A stretch of 64,000 nucleotides of DNA from Bilabrum cf. latius (lineage: Eukaryota; Bigyra: Bicosoecida; Bigyra; Bicosoecida), in NCBI GenBank assembly GCA_965178125.1, contig OZ237774.1, positions 186,001 to 250,000 on the forward strand, read 5' to 3'. A program made the position numbers and the translations under genes. The notes under the pieces were generated by a model. The model was not told the origin of the DNA and searched no databases. It was given only the letters and a program-made list of their open reading frames with translations. Below are positions 12,901 to 25,300 of this stretch, in pieces; within the stretch, counting starts at the first letter, position 1; every line of letters begins with the position of its first letter.

Positions 12901-13133
12901 CTGGCCAAGCAGCGAGCTCCGCAGTCGTTGTATCCGACGAGGGTGATGATGTCGAGATCCCGGTCTTTATGGTCGTGGTGGTGGCAGTCTTGGGCATCGC
13001 CCTGCTGGGCAGCATCGCGATTGCACTCATGTGCTGCGAGTGCAAGGGGGCTCGACGGGAGCAGGGCAAGGCGATTGACACAGACAAGAAGATGGTCGCA
13101 GTCAGTGTGCACATGGGAGCGGAGGCTGTGTGA
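9991..13133 (+). CDS. FG-GAP (integrin-alpha-like) repeat single-pass membrane protein, five exons, 901 aa
   Basis: Exons: 9991-10097, 10208-11957, 12061-12126, 12250-12273 and 12375-13133. Donors are GTGAGC, GTGAGT, GTAAGT and GTAAGA; each acceptor ends in CAG, and the total is a multiple of three. Exon 1 encodes a classic signal peptide (residues 1-22). Exon 2 holds six 69-residue FG-GAP units, each with a calcium-loop-like LGDLDGDG motif followed by DLAVGA. A Ser/Thr/Pro mucin-like stalk follows, extended by two tiny exons of 66 and 24 bases. The last exon has an ectodomain of ~180 residues, one TM helix (IALLGSIAIALMCC region) and a short basic cytoplasmic tail ending in TGA. In-frame TAG 11397-11399 (residue 433) falls in the sixth FG-GAP unit, where the second unit has Gln (LDQFG). 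Likely a secreted-pathway adhesion or cell-surface protein. Confidence 0.85.
10311..11530 (+). repeat. 207-bp tandem array encoding FG-GAP units
   Basis: Units begin at 10311, 10518, 10725, 10932, 11139 and 11346, each 207 bases (69 codons), with high identity between neighbours. The last unit is slightly diverged. The near-identity suggests recent unequal exchange or gene conversion. Confidence 0.9.
11560..11940 (+). repeat. Ser/Thr/Pro-coding microrepeat array
   Basis: Repeats of roughly 30 and 60 bases built from CACCAGCACCAGCACC-type units encode TSTASPTPSTTS-like mucin sequence, forming the stalk of the FG-GAP protein. A larger block that includes SVSSSPSTS is duplicated within it. Confidence 0.85.
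11958..12060 (+). other. Spliceosomal intron (phase 0)
   Basis: Donor GTGAGT and acceptor CTGCAG. It is followed by a 66-base exon, a 123-base intron, a 24-base exon and a 101-base intron. All three introns are phase 0, so the Ser/Thr-rich mini-exons can be skipped without shifting frame. Confidence 0.75.
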
Positions 13134-13355
13134 GCGAATGAGTTGATGAGCAAGCAAGCCATTCGATTCTTTGGATCCTGTAGGATGGTACACACTCCGT
13201 TGGAGATGCAACCGGTGGCTATGACTTCTGCTGCCCGGTGTATTCCGAATAGACAGGCTCATCTCTCCAAAGCTCAGCAAGTTACAAGTGTTGCTTGTCG
13301 ATACTCCCACAACAGCACGCAACTCGATATACCATCCTGATCTTTCGACCAACCC

Positions 13356-14060
13356 ATGCTACGCGCACTGCATTTACTTTCTCATTCGATAAGCTTAGGC
13401 CTTCTCCTGCTCGCCGCACGGCCCTGTCCGCTGCTTGCACGCCCTACCACCTCCGGCCCCTTCCCCTTCCCCTTCCTTGTGCCGCTCGCAGCTCCTGCAC
13501 CCCCACCACCCAGCTGCGCCATGTACCGCTGCTTGTCCGCCGGGTCTCGATACCTCCCTGCCGCGCCTAAGAGCTTCCTCGAGCTGTCTCTCTCCCCGGT
13601 CCGCCGCCGGGCGCTCCCAGCAGACACCCTCCCGGGCCTGCTCGCGAGGTCCCCCGTGGTGGTGGTGGAAGCTGGAGTCCACCAGGATGCGGGACAGTCG
13701 GGCCTGCAGCTGGGAAGAAGTCCATGCCGCCCTGTGCGGTGTGACGAGTGGCCCCGCCAATCCCCCCGGCCGCCGAAGCGCCCCTCGCCAGTCATTGCAC
13801 CCCCGTGCGATGCACCCTCCCCGCCGCGCACTCTCCTGCCCCCCTGCCGACAAGAGGGGGCGGCTCTCGTGCCATCACCCCGTAGGCTGAGCAGCGCGGG
13901 CTGCGATGAGGACCGCCCCACGAACGACGAGCCAGAGCCAGGCCCAGAGGCTATAATTGATTGTCTGCTGTGCGGAGCCGCTACCGGGTCATCAGCATCG
14001 CGTTGCGCTACCACTGCCGGCATGGAGCAACTCATTTAGTTCCATCAGTTGCATAGATAA
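13356..14060 (+). CDS. Uncertain ORF sharing the repeat-encoded C-terminus
   Basis: The ORF starts with a signal-like hydrophobic stretch, continues with Pro/Ser-rich sequence and ends in the same DCLLCGAATG-containing segment as the gene at 8795, including an in-frame TAG at 14037-14039 and TAA at 14058-14060. The internal part contains two of the short interspersed motifs (near 13739 and 13798) in frames other than the usual GVTS frame, which argues against this frame. The minus strand is also open. I keep it only as a candidate. Confidence 0.25.
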
Positions 14061-14157
14061 TGCTCTCCAACCCTTTTCGCCGCCGCCACGGCCTACCTAG
14101 ACTAGGCCTATACTAGCTACGGATCCGAGATTCGCCTGACGGTTGCAACCACTCGCT
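13959..14157. repeat. Dispersed repeat, copy 2
   Basis: Second copy of the repeat at 9209-9395, in the same orientation. It shares the GGTTGCAACCACTCGCT end. Confidence 0.8.
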
Positions 14158-14213
14158 TGCACGTTTGAAACAGTTTTATCAGTCAAAATCGTAGCGTCTT
14201 TGACCCCTCGCGC

Positions 14214-17200
14214 ATGTCAGGGATGTCAAAGCATGCACGCATTCAAGCTCGAGCGGCCATGCGCAGGGCAAAACAAGAAGGTGGAAGTGGTTCGCTTCCT
14301 GCAGATGCACTGGGTTCCGATGCTGCCGCCTTCGGGCAGCTTTCCGAGTCCCCACACGACCGCGATCCAGACACGGGACGCATTCCATCAAGCGACGACT
14401 ATAATGGCAGGGAGCATGCAAACAGTGATACCGCAGATCCCGAATTTCAGCGAGCAGTGGAGGAGATGAAGGAGGCCATGCGAGCCCAGCTGGCCGCGGC
14501 CGGCGTGAGCACTATCGAAGGTCGCCCGCCGCAATTCAGCGCGCCACAGGGCGATGATAAGCAGTATTCTGCAGTTGCGAGCAACCGAGTGCTACCGCAA
14601 GGGCATGCCTCCGGATCGCACGCCTTGGACGCAAGAGCGATGGATCGTGCCACTGGCACTGGCCAAGCAGCACGGCACCAAGGCGCGGCAGGGAAAGAGC
14701 GTGCCGGAGGGATGGACCACCGGCCGCCGAGCCTACCCGAAGAGTACCGTTACGGGGCAGCGATCCGCGGGGGTGTTGGTGCTGGTGCCGGTGCATCGAG
14801 GGGCGGCGGGGAGGCCGAGCTCGAGCACCGCAATGCAATGCGCTCCGGCAGGAGGGCACTGGGCGACCGCGATTTCCCCGGGGGTGGGGCGGGGACTAGG
14901 GCGGGTGCACCGCACGATGGTGCGCCGCAGGCATACGGCCCCGGGGGCCGTCCTCTTACCCCGGGGGAGGTGCATCGCATGGCGGCGCGGCGCAAGGCGT
15001 GGGAGGGCGAATACGCGAGCGGGGGCCTCTTTTCCGGTTTGGGGGAGCAGAAGAACGACCCCGGGAGATGGAGGGGGCGGCGGGCGGCGGGGGACGAGGG
15101 TGCTGGAACTCGTGCTGGAGATGGGGCTGGAGATGCGGATGGGGCAGACGGTCGTTCTAGTTCTGGGTTGGTGCGCTCGAGGCCGCCGGTGGATTTTCCT
15201 GGGACACAACGGGGGAACCCTGCTGCTCCAGGGAACAACAAGAATCCAAGCAGTCTCGCGGCTGAACTGAAGGCCCAGGCTGCGGAACAAGAAAATGCGC
15301 GGCGCCGCGAGAGGCAGGTCAGGGAACAAGAAGACAGGCGGGTCATGCAGCAGCCAAGCTTCCTTGATAGGCTCTCGCAGCCGGACCGTCAGAAACGAAA
15401 AAGGGTTCTAGGGTAGCCCGGGGGCGGTGTAACGAGTGCGACTGGTTCCCCGCTCGGTGGCGCGTTGTCGCCGGCGCACGCGCGTGGGAGGGATGCTCGG
15501 GGGTCGCCCCAGGGGAATTCCCCGGGGGATCGTGGGGTCAACTCGTGGCGGGACCGAAGGCCGAGTCCGCTCCGGGGTACCGGCGCCGCGCAACCCGTCC
15601 TGCACCAGGTTCCGCACGGCCGCGCGGGGCCATCCTCCGACCCCCAGGGAGGTTCCCCCGTGCAGCCCAGCCGCCCGCCGGGCCGCTCCCAGTTCGCGCG
15701 CGGCGGGGGGGGGGCGGCGCTGGGGGGACCCTCGGAGGAGGAGGCGCGGGCCCGGACCTTGGCCAGGCGCAGGCAGGCGCAGGCTCTTGCCGAGCAGCTG
15801 CAGGAGTAGCAGCGGAACAAGGAGCGGCGCCGCGCAAAGGACTCGGAATCGCAGGACGAAGACTCGAAGATCCGCGGGGAGGCGGCCGTGCAGGGGGTGA
15901 GGCAGGCCGCCGAGCGGCTGTGGGAGACGAGGGGGATGGGGACGGGTGCAGCCGCCAAGAAGGGGAGGGAGACGGCGGTGGCCAGCGGTTTGGAAGCGGA
16001 GGTGCGCCGTCGTGCAGTGCAGGGACTGCCGATGAGCGACAAGGAGATGCAGTTCCGGTTAAAGCAGGCCGTGGAGGCGGAGGTGCAGCAGCAGCAGCAG
16101 GAGCAGCAGCAGAGGCAGCAGCAGGCGCACGACGAAGAGCTGCGGGGTGCATCGCACGGTGGTGCAGGCCGGGGGCTGGAGGGCGCCGCCGGTCCTGGTC
16201 GGGGCGGTGGCAGTGCTGGCGGATCGCGGGGCAGCAGCCGCGCGTCGGGGGGGGGAGAAGGAGAACGAATGACGGGCTCTGGGACCTTCGGCCGACGCAC
16301 GGACAGGAGTACCCCGCGCGGCGCCGCGGCTGGTTCCGCAGAAGACGAGGGGTCGGCCCTGGTGGGTCACCTCATGGAGGGTATCCAGGCGGGCAGGGCC
16401 GCTCGTGCGGAACTTCTGGCCGCGCGGCGCCGCGAGATCGAGGAGAGAGCGAGGGTCAGCGCGGCGGCGCACGGTTCGGGTGCACTACACGGTGGTGCGG
16501 GTGGCCGTGCTGGCATCGATGAGTCCCCCCGAGTGGAGACAGGGCCGAACAGGGGTTCGATTCCGGATCATTTGTTCCCTGGGGGTCCCAAGGTGGCGGG
16601 ACCCAGCAGCGATGGCGGTGCTCGATTTTCCGTTGCGACCGATCAGCAGAGCGGGCCGAGCGGAGGGGCCCGGTTTTCGGTCGCAACCGATCAGCACAGC
16701 GGGCCGAGTGGTGCCGACGGTGCGCGGTTTTCGGTCGCAACTGGATCAAACGACGGGCGCGGCAGCGGGGCTCGGTTTTCCGTTGCGACCGACTTGCAGT
16801 CAGGGGCGGGTCAGGGAGTAGCACGATTCTCCGTGGCTGACTCAGCCACAGGCGGTGGTGACCCGGGACGAGGCGCCCATAGCGCGGGAGGGGCTGGCTG
16901 GGGGCTCGGTGGTACGGATGCACTGCACGATGCTGCAGGATCGGGTCGGGCCGCGGTGTCGCAGGGTGACCCGGGTGCCCAGTGGCTGGATGGTGCCGCT
17001 GGAGGCAGGCGCGGTGTAGGCGGAGGCGGAGGTCCAGGTGGCAATAGTCGCGGGCAACACGGTCGCATGGGGGTGTACAGTCGGGAGTCGGAGCAGGAGA
17101 ACCTTCGCTGGGCGGGTCGGCGGGGCATGGAGGGCGGTGAGATGGGAATGGGAATGGGAATGGGGATGGGGATGGGAATGGGAATGGGAATGGGGATCGC

Positions 17201-20200
17201 TGGGGGCGGACGGGTGCGGGGGGGTGCACCGCACGATGGTGCAGTCGGCGGGATGTCCGCTGACGGCCTCGCCGCCCTGCAGGCGCATCAGGAGCGGCTG
17301 GAGGCTCGTTTGAACGAACAGATGGGCGCGCTCCGATCGATTGAGGCACAATTGCGGGCCCAGCAGGAGCAGAGGGGTACGGAGAGGATCGAGCACAGGG
17401 AGAGGGAGTTGCGTGCGATTTCAGATGCCATCGCGACCGTCAGCAGGTAGCTAGTGCAGCCCACTGCGGTGGGTCAGGCTGGCGGAAGGTTCGCTGGCGG
17501 TGACGAACCCGACGAGGGTGGTGCTGGTGAGGATGGTCGCAATTACAGGGGCAGCACCGGCGGTGGCGGCAGAAGCAGGGGTGGTGGTGCTGGGGCTGGG
17601 GCTGGTATCGGGGCGCTGGGGAACCACGTTGTTCCCCAGCGAAATGAGGGGGGTATCGAGAGGCAGAAGCAGAGGGCGGTCCGCAGGAGCACTGCATTGC
17701 AGCGCGCAGAGGCCGAGGCTGCGGCCGCCATCGACCTGGGTGAAGCTTCGCTGAGCTTCGCCGAAGGTTCGTCGGGTTCTCAGCTGAAGACGGGGCACAG
17801 GTTCGTGGGCCTGGGCGCCGCGGTGGGCAGTCCTATGTTCCGCAGCCCGGGGACAATTGCGCGGCGAGAGCTCCGCAGTCAGCAGCAGCAGCGGCACGGG
17901 GGTGCGTCCGACGATGCCGGGATGGATTCTTCGGCGGCAGGTTTTGGCTCCGAGTCGGGCATGGGGCGGAACCTAGATGAGGCAGCCAGCAGTCGGTTCG
18001 TCCGACCCGCCGGGTACGACGCAACCGGGGGCGAGGACGTGAAAACGAAGAAGAAGAAGAAGACGACGAAACATGGGACGAGGCACCAGCACCAGAGCAA
18101 CGCCGAGGGCGGCAATGGAGAGGAGGAGAACAAATCGAGAGGCCAGACCAGGCCACACACAACCACCGGTGCAAACTCAGGTAGCGTGCCATTTGGATCC
18201 CGAAAATCGGATTCCTCAAAGGGGGGGGATAGCCGCAGCCGCAGGAGCTCGGTAGGCGATGCCATCGGGAGGCCGCACACGGCCGCCGCAAAGAACTTCA
18301 GCAGCAAGTCAAGGGGTAGCGTGCGGTTTACTCGTGGCACGGGTGTGACGAGTGCGAGAACAAGCAGCCCACCGGGCACGCCGGGGCTCAGCATGAGCCG
18401 CGTGGGGGGGGTGAGGGGTGCCCACTCGGTGGGGGTGGGGGGTGGTGCAGTGATTCCGGGGGAGTTCGGGGACTCGATTCTTGAAGATGAAGAGAGACAC
18501 CCGCACGGCGACGGTGACGGGGAAGGCAAGGACGATGGGGACGACGGAAGTGAGGACGAAGACGACAACGAAGCGGGCACCTACGGCGACGGTGATTTCG
18601 AGGCGTCTGCTAGCGGAACCAAATAGGCGCCGCGCGATCGAGGGATGGCCCCCGTAGTGGGGGGACGCCACCGGGGGCCAGTGGTCGCTCTCCCCGATCC
18701 GATCATCGAGGTTGACTCCCCCGATCGGAGCAGTGAGGCATCCAAATCCCTGGCGCGGGCGGGTGCCGTACGCGGTGCAGGTGGAGGTTCAGCGTCACCA
18801 CAGGTTCCGCTAACCGCGCGCGGCGCCCTGGAGAGCACACCGGCTCGCTCCACCGACCCAAACAGCTTCCTGGCCCTGGATCGCAGCGACAGCGGAACCG
18901 ACCGGCCCGCAGTGCGCGGCGCCCGCAGGCACAGCCTCCTGGGCGGGCTCAGGCCCAGGCATCCGGAGCCAACGGACCCAGAGGCGCGGCGCCGCGCCGA
19001 AGACAGGGCCAGCGACGTCCGTGCGTCGGTTCCGCTTAGCTTCGTGGGGGGACCCCTCGATCCCAACCGGGGGAATGCGCGGCGCCTCGCCGGTTCCGCA
19101 GACCCGCACGACGCGTCTCTGCTGGACGTGGACACGTCTGCCGCCCCTGGGACAGAGAACACTGACGCGGGCGGAGCGCGGGAATCCACCGATGGATTGG
19201 GATCGGATCATCAAGGGGCGAAGAACGCCGGATCGCTCCTGCGGGCGCTGGCCACGCCCCAGCGGCCCCGCAGCGCCAACGCCGTCGGCGTGCTGGGGCG
19301 GCAGTACGATCGGGCGTCCACGGCCGGTTCCGCAGGGATCAGGGCGCGCGGCGCCAGGACGCCGGGGTCTGGGGGAAGGGTGGGCAAAGGCCCTACCCCC
19401 GCGAAGCATTGGGGTTGGGGAGAGGCTTCTGGCGCCGCGCAATCGCAGCGGAACCGCCCCGGAGCCGAGGGCAGTACACCGGCTGGATTCAGCGGCGGCC
19501 CCGGGGCGGCCGGTCATCGGGACGATGGGGATGATGGTTACGACGATTCCACAGCCGCCACGCCCAGCATGCGCGGCGCCAGTGGAAATAACGGATCCAG
19601 TGGAACGCCAGGAGCGAACCTTCGCTCACCGAACGTTCGTACCAGCCTGCAAGGCCGGTCCGTTCTCGTGTACCTACCCGGGAGCAAGGCAGGCGCATCG
19701 GGGGGGAAACCGCCGGCCCCGGAGAGTGTAGGTCGTTCGGGCGGACTCGACGTGGTGGAGGAGGCCACTGAGGCGGGCTCGCCCAGCACCGCGGGTCTGG
19801 GCCGCGGCAGCCGGGCCGGGTCTGCCACGGGCTTGGCCTTGGGCAAGGGGGGCAGGAGCAGGGCCCGGGGCAGCGAGAGGGGGAGGCGGTCGGGATTCGA
19901 GTCGGCGTCCGTATCCGGTGTGACGAGTGCGACTGGGCTGGACTCGGCTGGTGGCGAGGGAACAAGAACAGGCGGCGGGTCATCATCGTCCCCTCTGCGG
20001 GAAAGCCTGCGACCGTCACTAGAGCCTGACGATGACGTGGATGACGTGGTCGGGCATTCCGATGGTGCCAGTCCAGCGAGCCGCCGCGACAGGGACCCGG
20101 AATCGGAACTAGCGCTGCGCGGGGGCAGGCGCAGACCCCGCACAACGGACTCGGGCCGGTCGGGGCATGGCCAAACCAGACCAAGCAGTACTAAAGTCGA

Positions 20201-22229
20201 TGCTCGGCGGCGCCCGTAGACGAGCGGAACCGATGCGTCCTCTCTGACCAGGCTGAGCCAGGAAAGCGGAACCATCGCTGCGCGGCGCCGCGAGGACGCT
20301 CCGTTCGGCAGGCGATCCAGGAGCAACTCATCCGCGGGGGGACTAAGTTCCGCAGGAAGCGGCGGCGCCGCGCAGACGTCTCTCACGCGGGCGGAGCGCG
20401 CCGCCGGTATCAGCCGCGACGGCGTGCTGCTATCACCGCAGAAAACAGAAGCGGGGGCGGGGGCGGGGACCGGCTCGGCCAGAGCTGGGGGGATGCCGAC
20501 GGGATTCAGCCCCAGTGGGTCGCACTCGTCACACCTCTCTCGGCCGGACTCGGAGGGGCGGCGAGAGGCGAACAGGATCCTCGGGCTGGCTGGGCTGGAG
20601 GGCGCGGGCCCTTCTTCCGGTGGGCGGACTCGGGGGGTTGTGAGTGCAGTGGGCGGTGGGTCGGGGGGTGTCGCAAGGAGAGTGAGAGAAGCGGAGGGGG
20701 GAGAAGGGGAGGGGGCCTGGGCTGCATGGGGACGGGTAGAGGACGATTCCGGTTTGAGCGGCAGGACTGGGCAAACTGGTGGCGTGGGAGCGGCCAAGGG
20801 TGGGCAAACCGGCGGATCGGGTCGGGGCGCGAAGTCGGCAGGCCGCCCTGAAACGCCGGCCTGGCTGCGGGATCCAGAGCCGGAATCATCCCCTGCCAAC
20901 GCCACCCCGGTGGGGGCGTCTTCAGGTGTGACGAGTGTGAGAAGATCGGCGGGTCGTGCGCGGTCCCGGTCTCAACCCGACTAGGACAAACAGGCAGGTC
21001 CCCTGGAGGACCGGGAGCAGGTGGGCAATGGCGAAGTTAGCACGGATTTCGCCTTCGCGGATACGATCCAAACCCAGCTGTCCGAACTGGACGGCGAAGG
21101 TGTGACGAGTGAGACGAGAGCCTCCCAATCGGACCGCCCCCGCCAGAGCCAGCCCGGGCCAGGCAGCCGCGTGGGAACCAGCTTCGAGGACGACGACTAC
21201 GAAGATGAAGACAAACATGGAGATCGGGATGACGAAGGAAGCGCAGAGCTTGGGCAGGACGCGCGGCGCCGCAGCGGGGCCGGTTCCGCAAAGTCACGCG
21301 CCTCAGAACTGGGTCTGAACGGGGGGGTGACCGTGGCCGTGCGCCGGAGCATCGGCGCATCCGCTGGAGAGGGAGGCGGCGCCCCATCTAGTGTGACGAG
21401 TGGTATGGTGTCGGGCGACCGCGAGGATGACTACGACGGCGACGGTGGCGACGATAACGGCGGTGTTGTGACGAGTGCGCCGAGGGAGACCGGCTCTATC
21501 AGCAGGAGGTCCATCGAGCTCGCGCTGCGGGCGGAGCGGAACCCGGAATCGGAACTCGGAGGTGTGACGAGCGATCCCATCGGCGTGCGCCCCGCCGGAT
21601 CCGGCCTGTCGCCCGCCAGCAAAGCCCTTGCGGAACTTGGCGCCGCGCTCGAGGAAGCGGGCGAGCAAGCACGCATGGAGACCCGGCCCGAGTCGGGGTT
21701 CGCTGGCGAACTTTCCTTCGGGGAGGACAGCGGGGCCAGCTCCCGGGCCCCTCCCCGGCCCCCGCGTGTATCCGCGGGGGGGGGCCTGCCGCCTACTGGC
21801 CTCCCCGCGGCAGGCATCGAGACGCGAAGGGACAGCGGCACGGGGGCGAGGCGGGGCAGCAGCAGGGGCAGCAGCAGAGACAGGGGCAGCAGCAGGGGAG
21901 GGGGGAGCCAATCGGGAACAGATGGGGCTTCCCAAGGGGACCTGTCCGCGCGGCGCCGCGCAGAGGCTGCGGAACATCGTGCCGAGGCTGTGTCAGAGCG
22001 TTTGAGCAAGCTCCGGGGAGACTTGAGCGAGATGGGGCTGTCCTTCGGATCTGGGGAACAAGGGGGGCATGGAGGTCCGGGATCGGTCGTGGGCGATGGT
22101 ACCGGTGGAAATGCAGGAAGCGATGCGGGGAGCAGGCAAGGGAGCTTGGGGGGCCGGGGGCGGCTGATCGGGCCAAGGGGCAGGCGGGCGCTCTCGGGTG
22201 CCTCTGGGGGCTCTGGTGCACGGGAGTGA
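14214..22229 (+). CDS. Giant low-complexity protein of unknown function (2671 aa, six TAG codons)
   Basis: Start ATG is at 14214 and the single terminal stop is TGA at 22227-22229. TAGs at residues 401, 532, 1079, 1471, 2002 and 2257 are all in one frame, and no TAA or TGA interrupts the frame. The N-terminal part is basic with helical stretches; one example lies just before residue 400, around ELKAQAAEQENARRRERQ. Residues ~800-880 carry five GARFSVAT repeats. Residues ~1015-1080 form a predicted coiled coil (Q/E/R/L heptads). The rest is Ser/Gly/Arg/Asp-rich and probably disordered. Many short interspersed motifs appear here as GVTS, GAPHDGA, STDG and GSA. A centrosomal or ciliary scaffold resembling CSPP-type proteins is one possibility from the coil composition alone, and I would not rely on it. 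The 3' end faces the helicase gene across only 122 bases. Confidence 0.75.
16612..16845 (+). repeat. GARFSVAT coding repeat, five copies
   Basis: Five imperfect copies of 45-57 bases with core sequence reading GARFSVATDQ-type peptides in the giant protein. Third-position variation between copies (TTTTCC versus TTTTCG) suggests selection on the peptide. Confidence 0.8.
17142..17198 (+). repeat. GGGAAT/GGGGAT hexanucleotide repeat
   Basis: About nine units of GGGAAT or GGGGAT encoding alternating Met-Gly. G-rich on the coding strand, so quadruplex formation is conceivable. Confidence 0.85.
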
Positions 22230-22351
22230 CGCCCAGGGATGGTGACGAGTGCATGGATTGTTGTTCCAGATCGATCGATGATTTAAGTTGTACTATGAGA
22301 CGTGTCACAAATAGAATCGAAGGGTCTCACGAGGATCGGATCGGGATCGGA

Positions 22352-25300
22352 TCAGCGCCTCCTGCCCCTGCGCCCCCCGCGCTCTTGTTCCCTTGCCGCC
22401 GCCGCAGCCTCTGCCTCGGCTGCAGCCTGCTCGGCCTGCGACTCTCTCGCCTGAGATAGCCCAGCGGCGAGCAGGGACGTCAGGACGTCGCCGCCCCTCT
22501 TGCCTCCCTTCTTGCCTCCCTTCTTGCTTCGCTTACCACCGGTGCGGCCTCGCTCCCGACCGGCCCCTGCTCCTGCCCCTGCCCCTGCCCCGCCCCCAGC
22601 GCCTGACCCGAGGCCCAAAAGTGACCCCGCCGACGATGGATCGGCAGCAGCCCCGGATGCGGGAGCCTCCCGCAGCCCCGGCACGTTGTCGGGCACAGTA
22701 CTGACCCCGCCGACGGCTGCCAATCCACCGGTGGATCCACCACTGGGCGCGAGCGGGCCACCGACCAGGAGCACACCGCGACTCGGCTGGGTAGTTGAAC
22801 CGTGTGACGAGCGCTGGGGCAAGTCCTCAGGCAGCACTGCGTTGCTGGCCTTGGTCCCGTCTGCGGCGTGATTGCCGCCGCCCGCGCCCCGGTGGTGCGA
22901 CCCCCCAGAGGCACGGATCCCTGTCTCCTATTTCGCCACCCCAAACGGCACGATTCCCGTGGTTCCCTGGGAGGGAACGTTCGTCTCTCCCTTCCCGCTG
23001 GCGAAGGAAGACACGTCCCTGGCCCGGATGCCCCTGCCCTTGCGCATGGCAAGGGGCTGGTAGGCCAGGTCCTCCTCCTCCCCCCCCCTGCCAGCCAGAA
23101 GTGACACCCGCCCGTCCCACCGCAGGAGCAGACCACCACCTTCTCCGTGCAGAAGGCTCGCCAGGGCTCGGATCAGCCGGGTGGCGTCCCGAGCCAGGCT
23201 TCTCGTATCGCCGTGCGCGGCCGCGGCCTCCTCCTCCTCGTCGATCGGGGCATCCTCACCGCCATCCCCATGCACCCCGGACAGAGCACCCGACCGGTGC
23301 CCGGCCCCCTTTCCAGTCAAGCCCCCACCTCTGCCCTACTTCCGGTCTAGTTTCACGCCTCTGCCCCTCCTCGAGTCCTACCTGGTCGCCTCTTCGATAT
23401 CATCTTCCTCCTCCTCATCGTCAGCAAGATCCGCTCCCGGATTCTGGATCTTGAGACGGAGCAATCGGTCCAGATATCTCCTCATGTGCTTGACCAGAAC
23501 GGCGTCCTTGGGCGATGCTTTAAACGGCCAGGCCCCGTCCATGATCACCACCCTCCTGTCATGGAACACCTGCAGCCTGCCTCCGAACAGCAGCAGAGGG
23601 AGGGCACTCACCGGTGTAGCGTCCCTCACGTACACCTTGCTTGTCTTGACCTTCTCTAGGTACACGAGGAATCGCCCCCTCTCCACAAGCTGCCCAGCGG
23701 TGCGGCCGTGGTTGACGCTGCTGGGGTGAAGTGACACCAATCCACCCGTGGTGGCGAGCCGGGGCTCCGGTGGGGGTCCTCCCGGCTTGGGCTTGGGGTC
23801 ACTTCCTGGCTTGGGGGGCTCGATCTCGATTATGTTCGGGTACAGCCCGGCCGAAATGACCGCGCGAACCAGGTGAAGGTTCGCTGCGTGGGCATTCCAG
23901 GCCGCCAGCGGGTCTGCACCCCCTGCATCCTCCAGAGCAGACCGCCACCTCCCACCACCACCGCCGCCACCGCCGCCCCCTCGGCCCCTCTTCCTCGGCG
24001 GCTCGTACACCAGAGGCATGCCACCCCCCCTGCTGCCCCGATCGCGCATCACCCCGGGACGGTCCCTCCCGCGGCCAGAAGACCGACCATCACTCTCCAC
24101 CCCGGGGGGTTCCCCCCCCTTTGTCCCCCAGTCGGGGTCCATGCACCCCCTGGCGTAGGACCAGAGGTCGCTTGCATGCACCCCGCCCGAGAACTTGCTC
24201 GAGTCCTTGGCCGATTCCGCGGCTGCTTTTGGGAGCGTGCTCTGGCGGCTCGAGTAAGAGGTTCGCTACGAACGTTCTCTGCCACCGCCCCGTCCTCCAT
24301 CGCCCCTGCCCCTCCGACCCCCGCGGTCCCGGCCCCGTCCCCCCCCACCCTCGCGCCCCCGCACGCCCAGACCCCCGCCTCCGTACGCCAACGGGGCACC
24401 TTCGGGTCGCACGAAGCCGATCGAGGCCAGCTGCTGGAAGAACTGGTCCCGCATGTCTGCAATCGTCGAGAGGGACTGCCGGGATAAATAGTTGTTCCGG
24501 CACCAGTCGCGCTCGTACCCGGGACCGTACCGCCGGGCCACGTTCCGCCACGCGAGAAACGCCTGCAGTGACGTCAGATGATCCGATCCCTCCAGATGGA
24601 ACTGCTTCTTGGCCTCGTCAGCCTCGTCCCGCTTGTCTAGCGGAGACACGAACGGGGACCGTGACCCCAGCACAGCAGCTACTGTGAGCACCGGGTCAAG
24701 GCATCGAAAGGTTGCACCCAGAAGCAGCATCTTGCCCAACCGCGGGTCTACGGGAAGCTGAGCCAGATGGTACCCCAGCGCAGTCAGCCGATCCCCCCTG
24801 GATGCGTCCAGCGCCCGCAAATCCCTCAGAGTCTGCAGGGAGGCCTAAACGGCCTCTTCCTCTGGCGGATTCACCGCGCTCCGCAAAAACTCGGCCACAT
24901 CCCCCAGCTGGCACGCCTTGATGGCAAGCGCAGTCTCTTCCAGAGGCACCCGAAGCATCTCAGGCGTCGTGTAGTCCTCCAGCGTGGCCTCCTTCTCGCT
25001 CGTGTACAGGTGGAATGCGACGCCCGGTCTCACCCTCCCCGCCCGGCCCCTCCTCTGCTTGCACGAGGCGCGCGAGGCCCAGACCTCCACCAGCGAGGCC
25101 ATCTTGTTGACTGGGTCGTAGCGGTTCTCCTTGACCTTTCCCGAGTCGACTACGTACACCACGTCATCAATCGTCACCGAAGTTTCCGCGATGTTGGTGC
25201 TGATCACGATCTTCCTCACGCCCCTAGGAGGCCTCTCGAACACCTGCTTCTGCTCCTGCGTTGACAAAGAGCTGTGCAACGCGTGCACCCGGCACCTGCC

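Noticed and set aside
13382-14035. Minus-strand ORF beginning MSC, similar to one at 8884-9285
   Set aside because: The shared N-terminal part lies inside the dispersed repeat, similarity does not continue, and the repeat is equally conserved outside this frame.
23378-24181. Separate small gene for the OB-fold segment
   Set aside because: It is in the same frame as the helicase, separated only by TAGs, and supplies the family's normal C-terminal domain.
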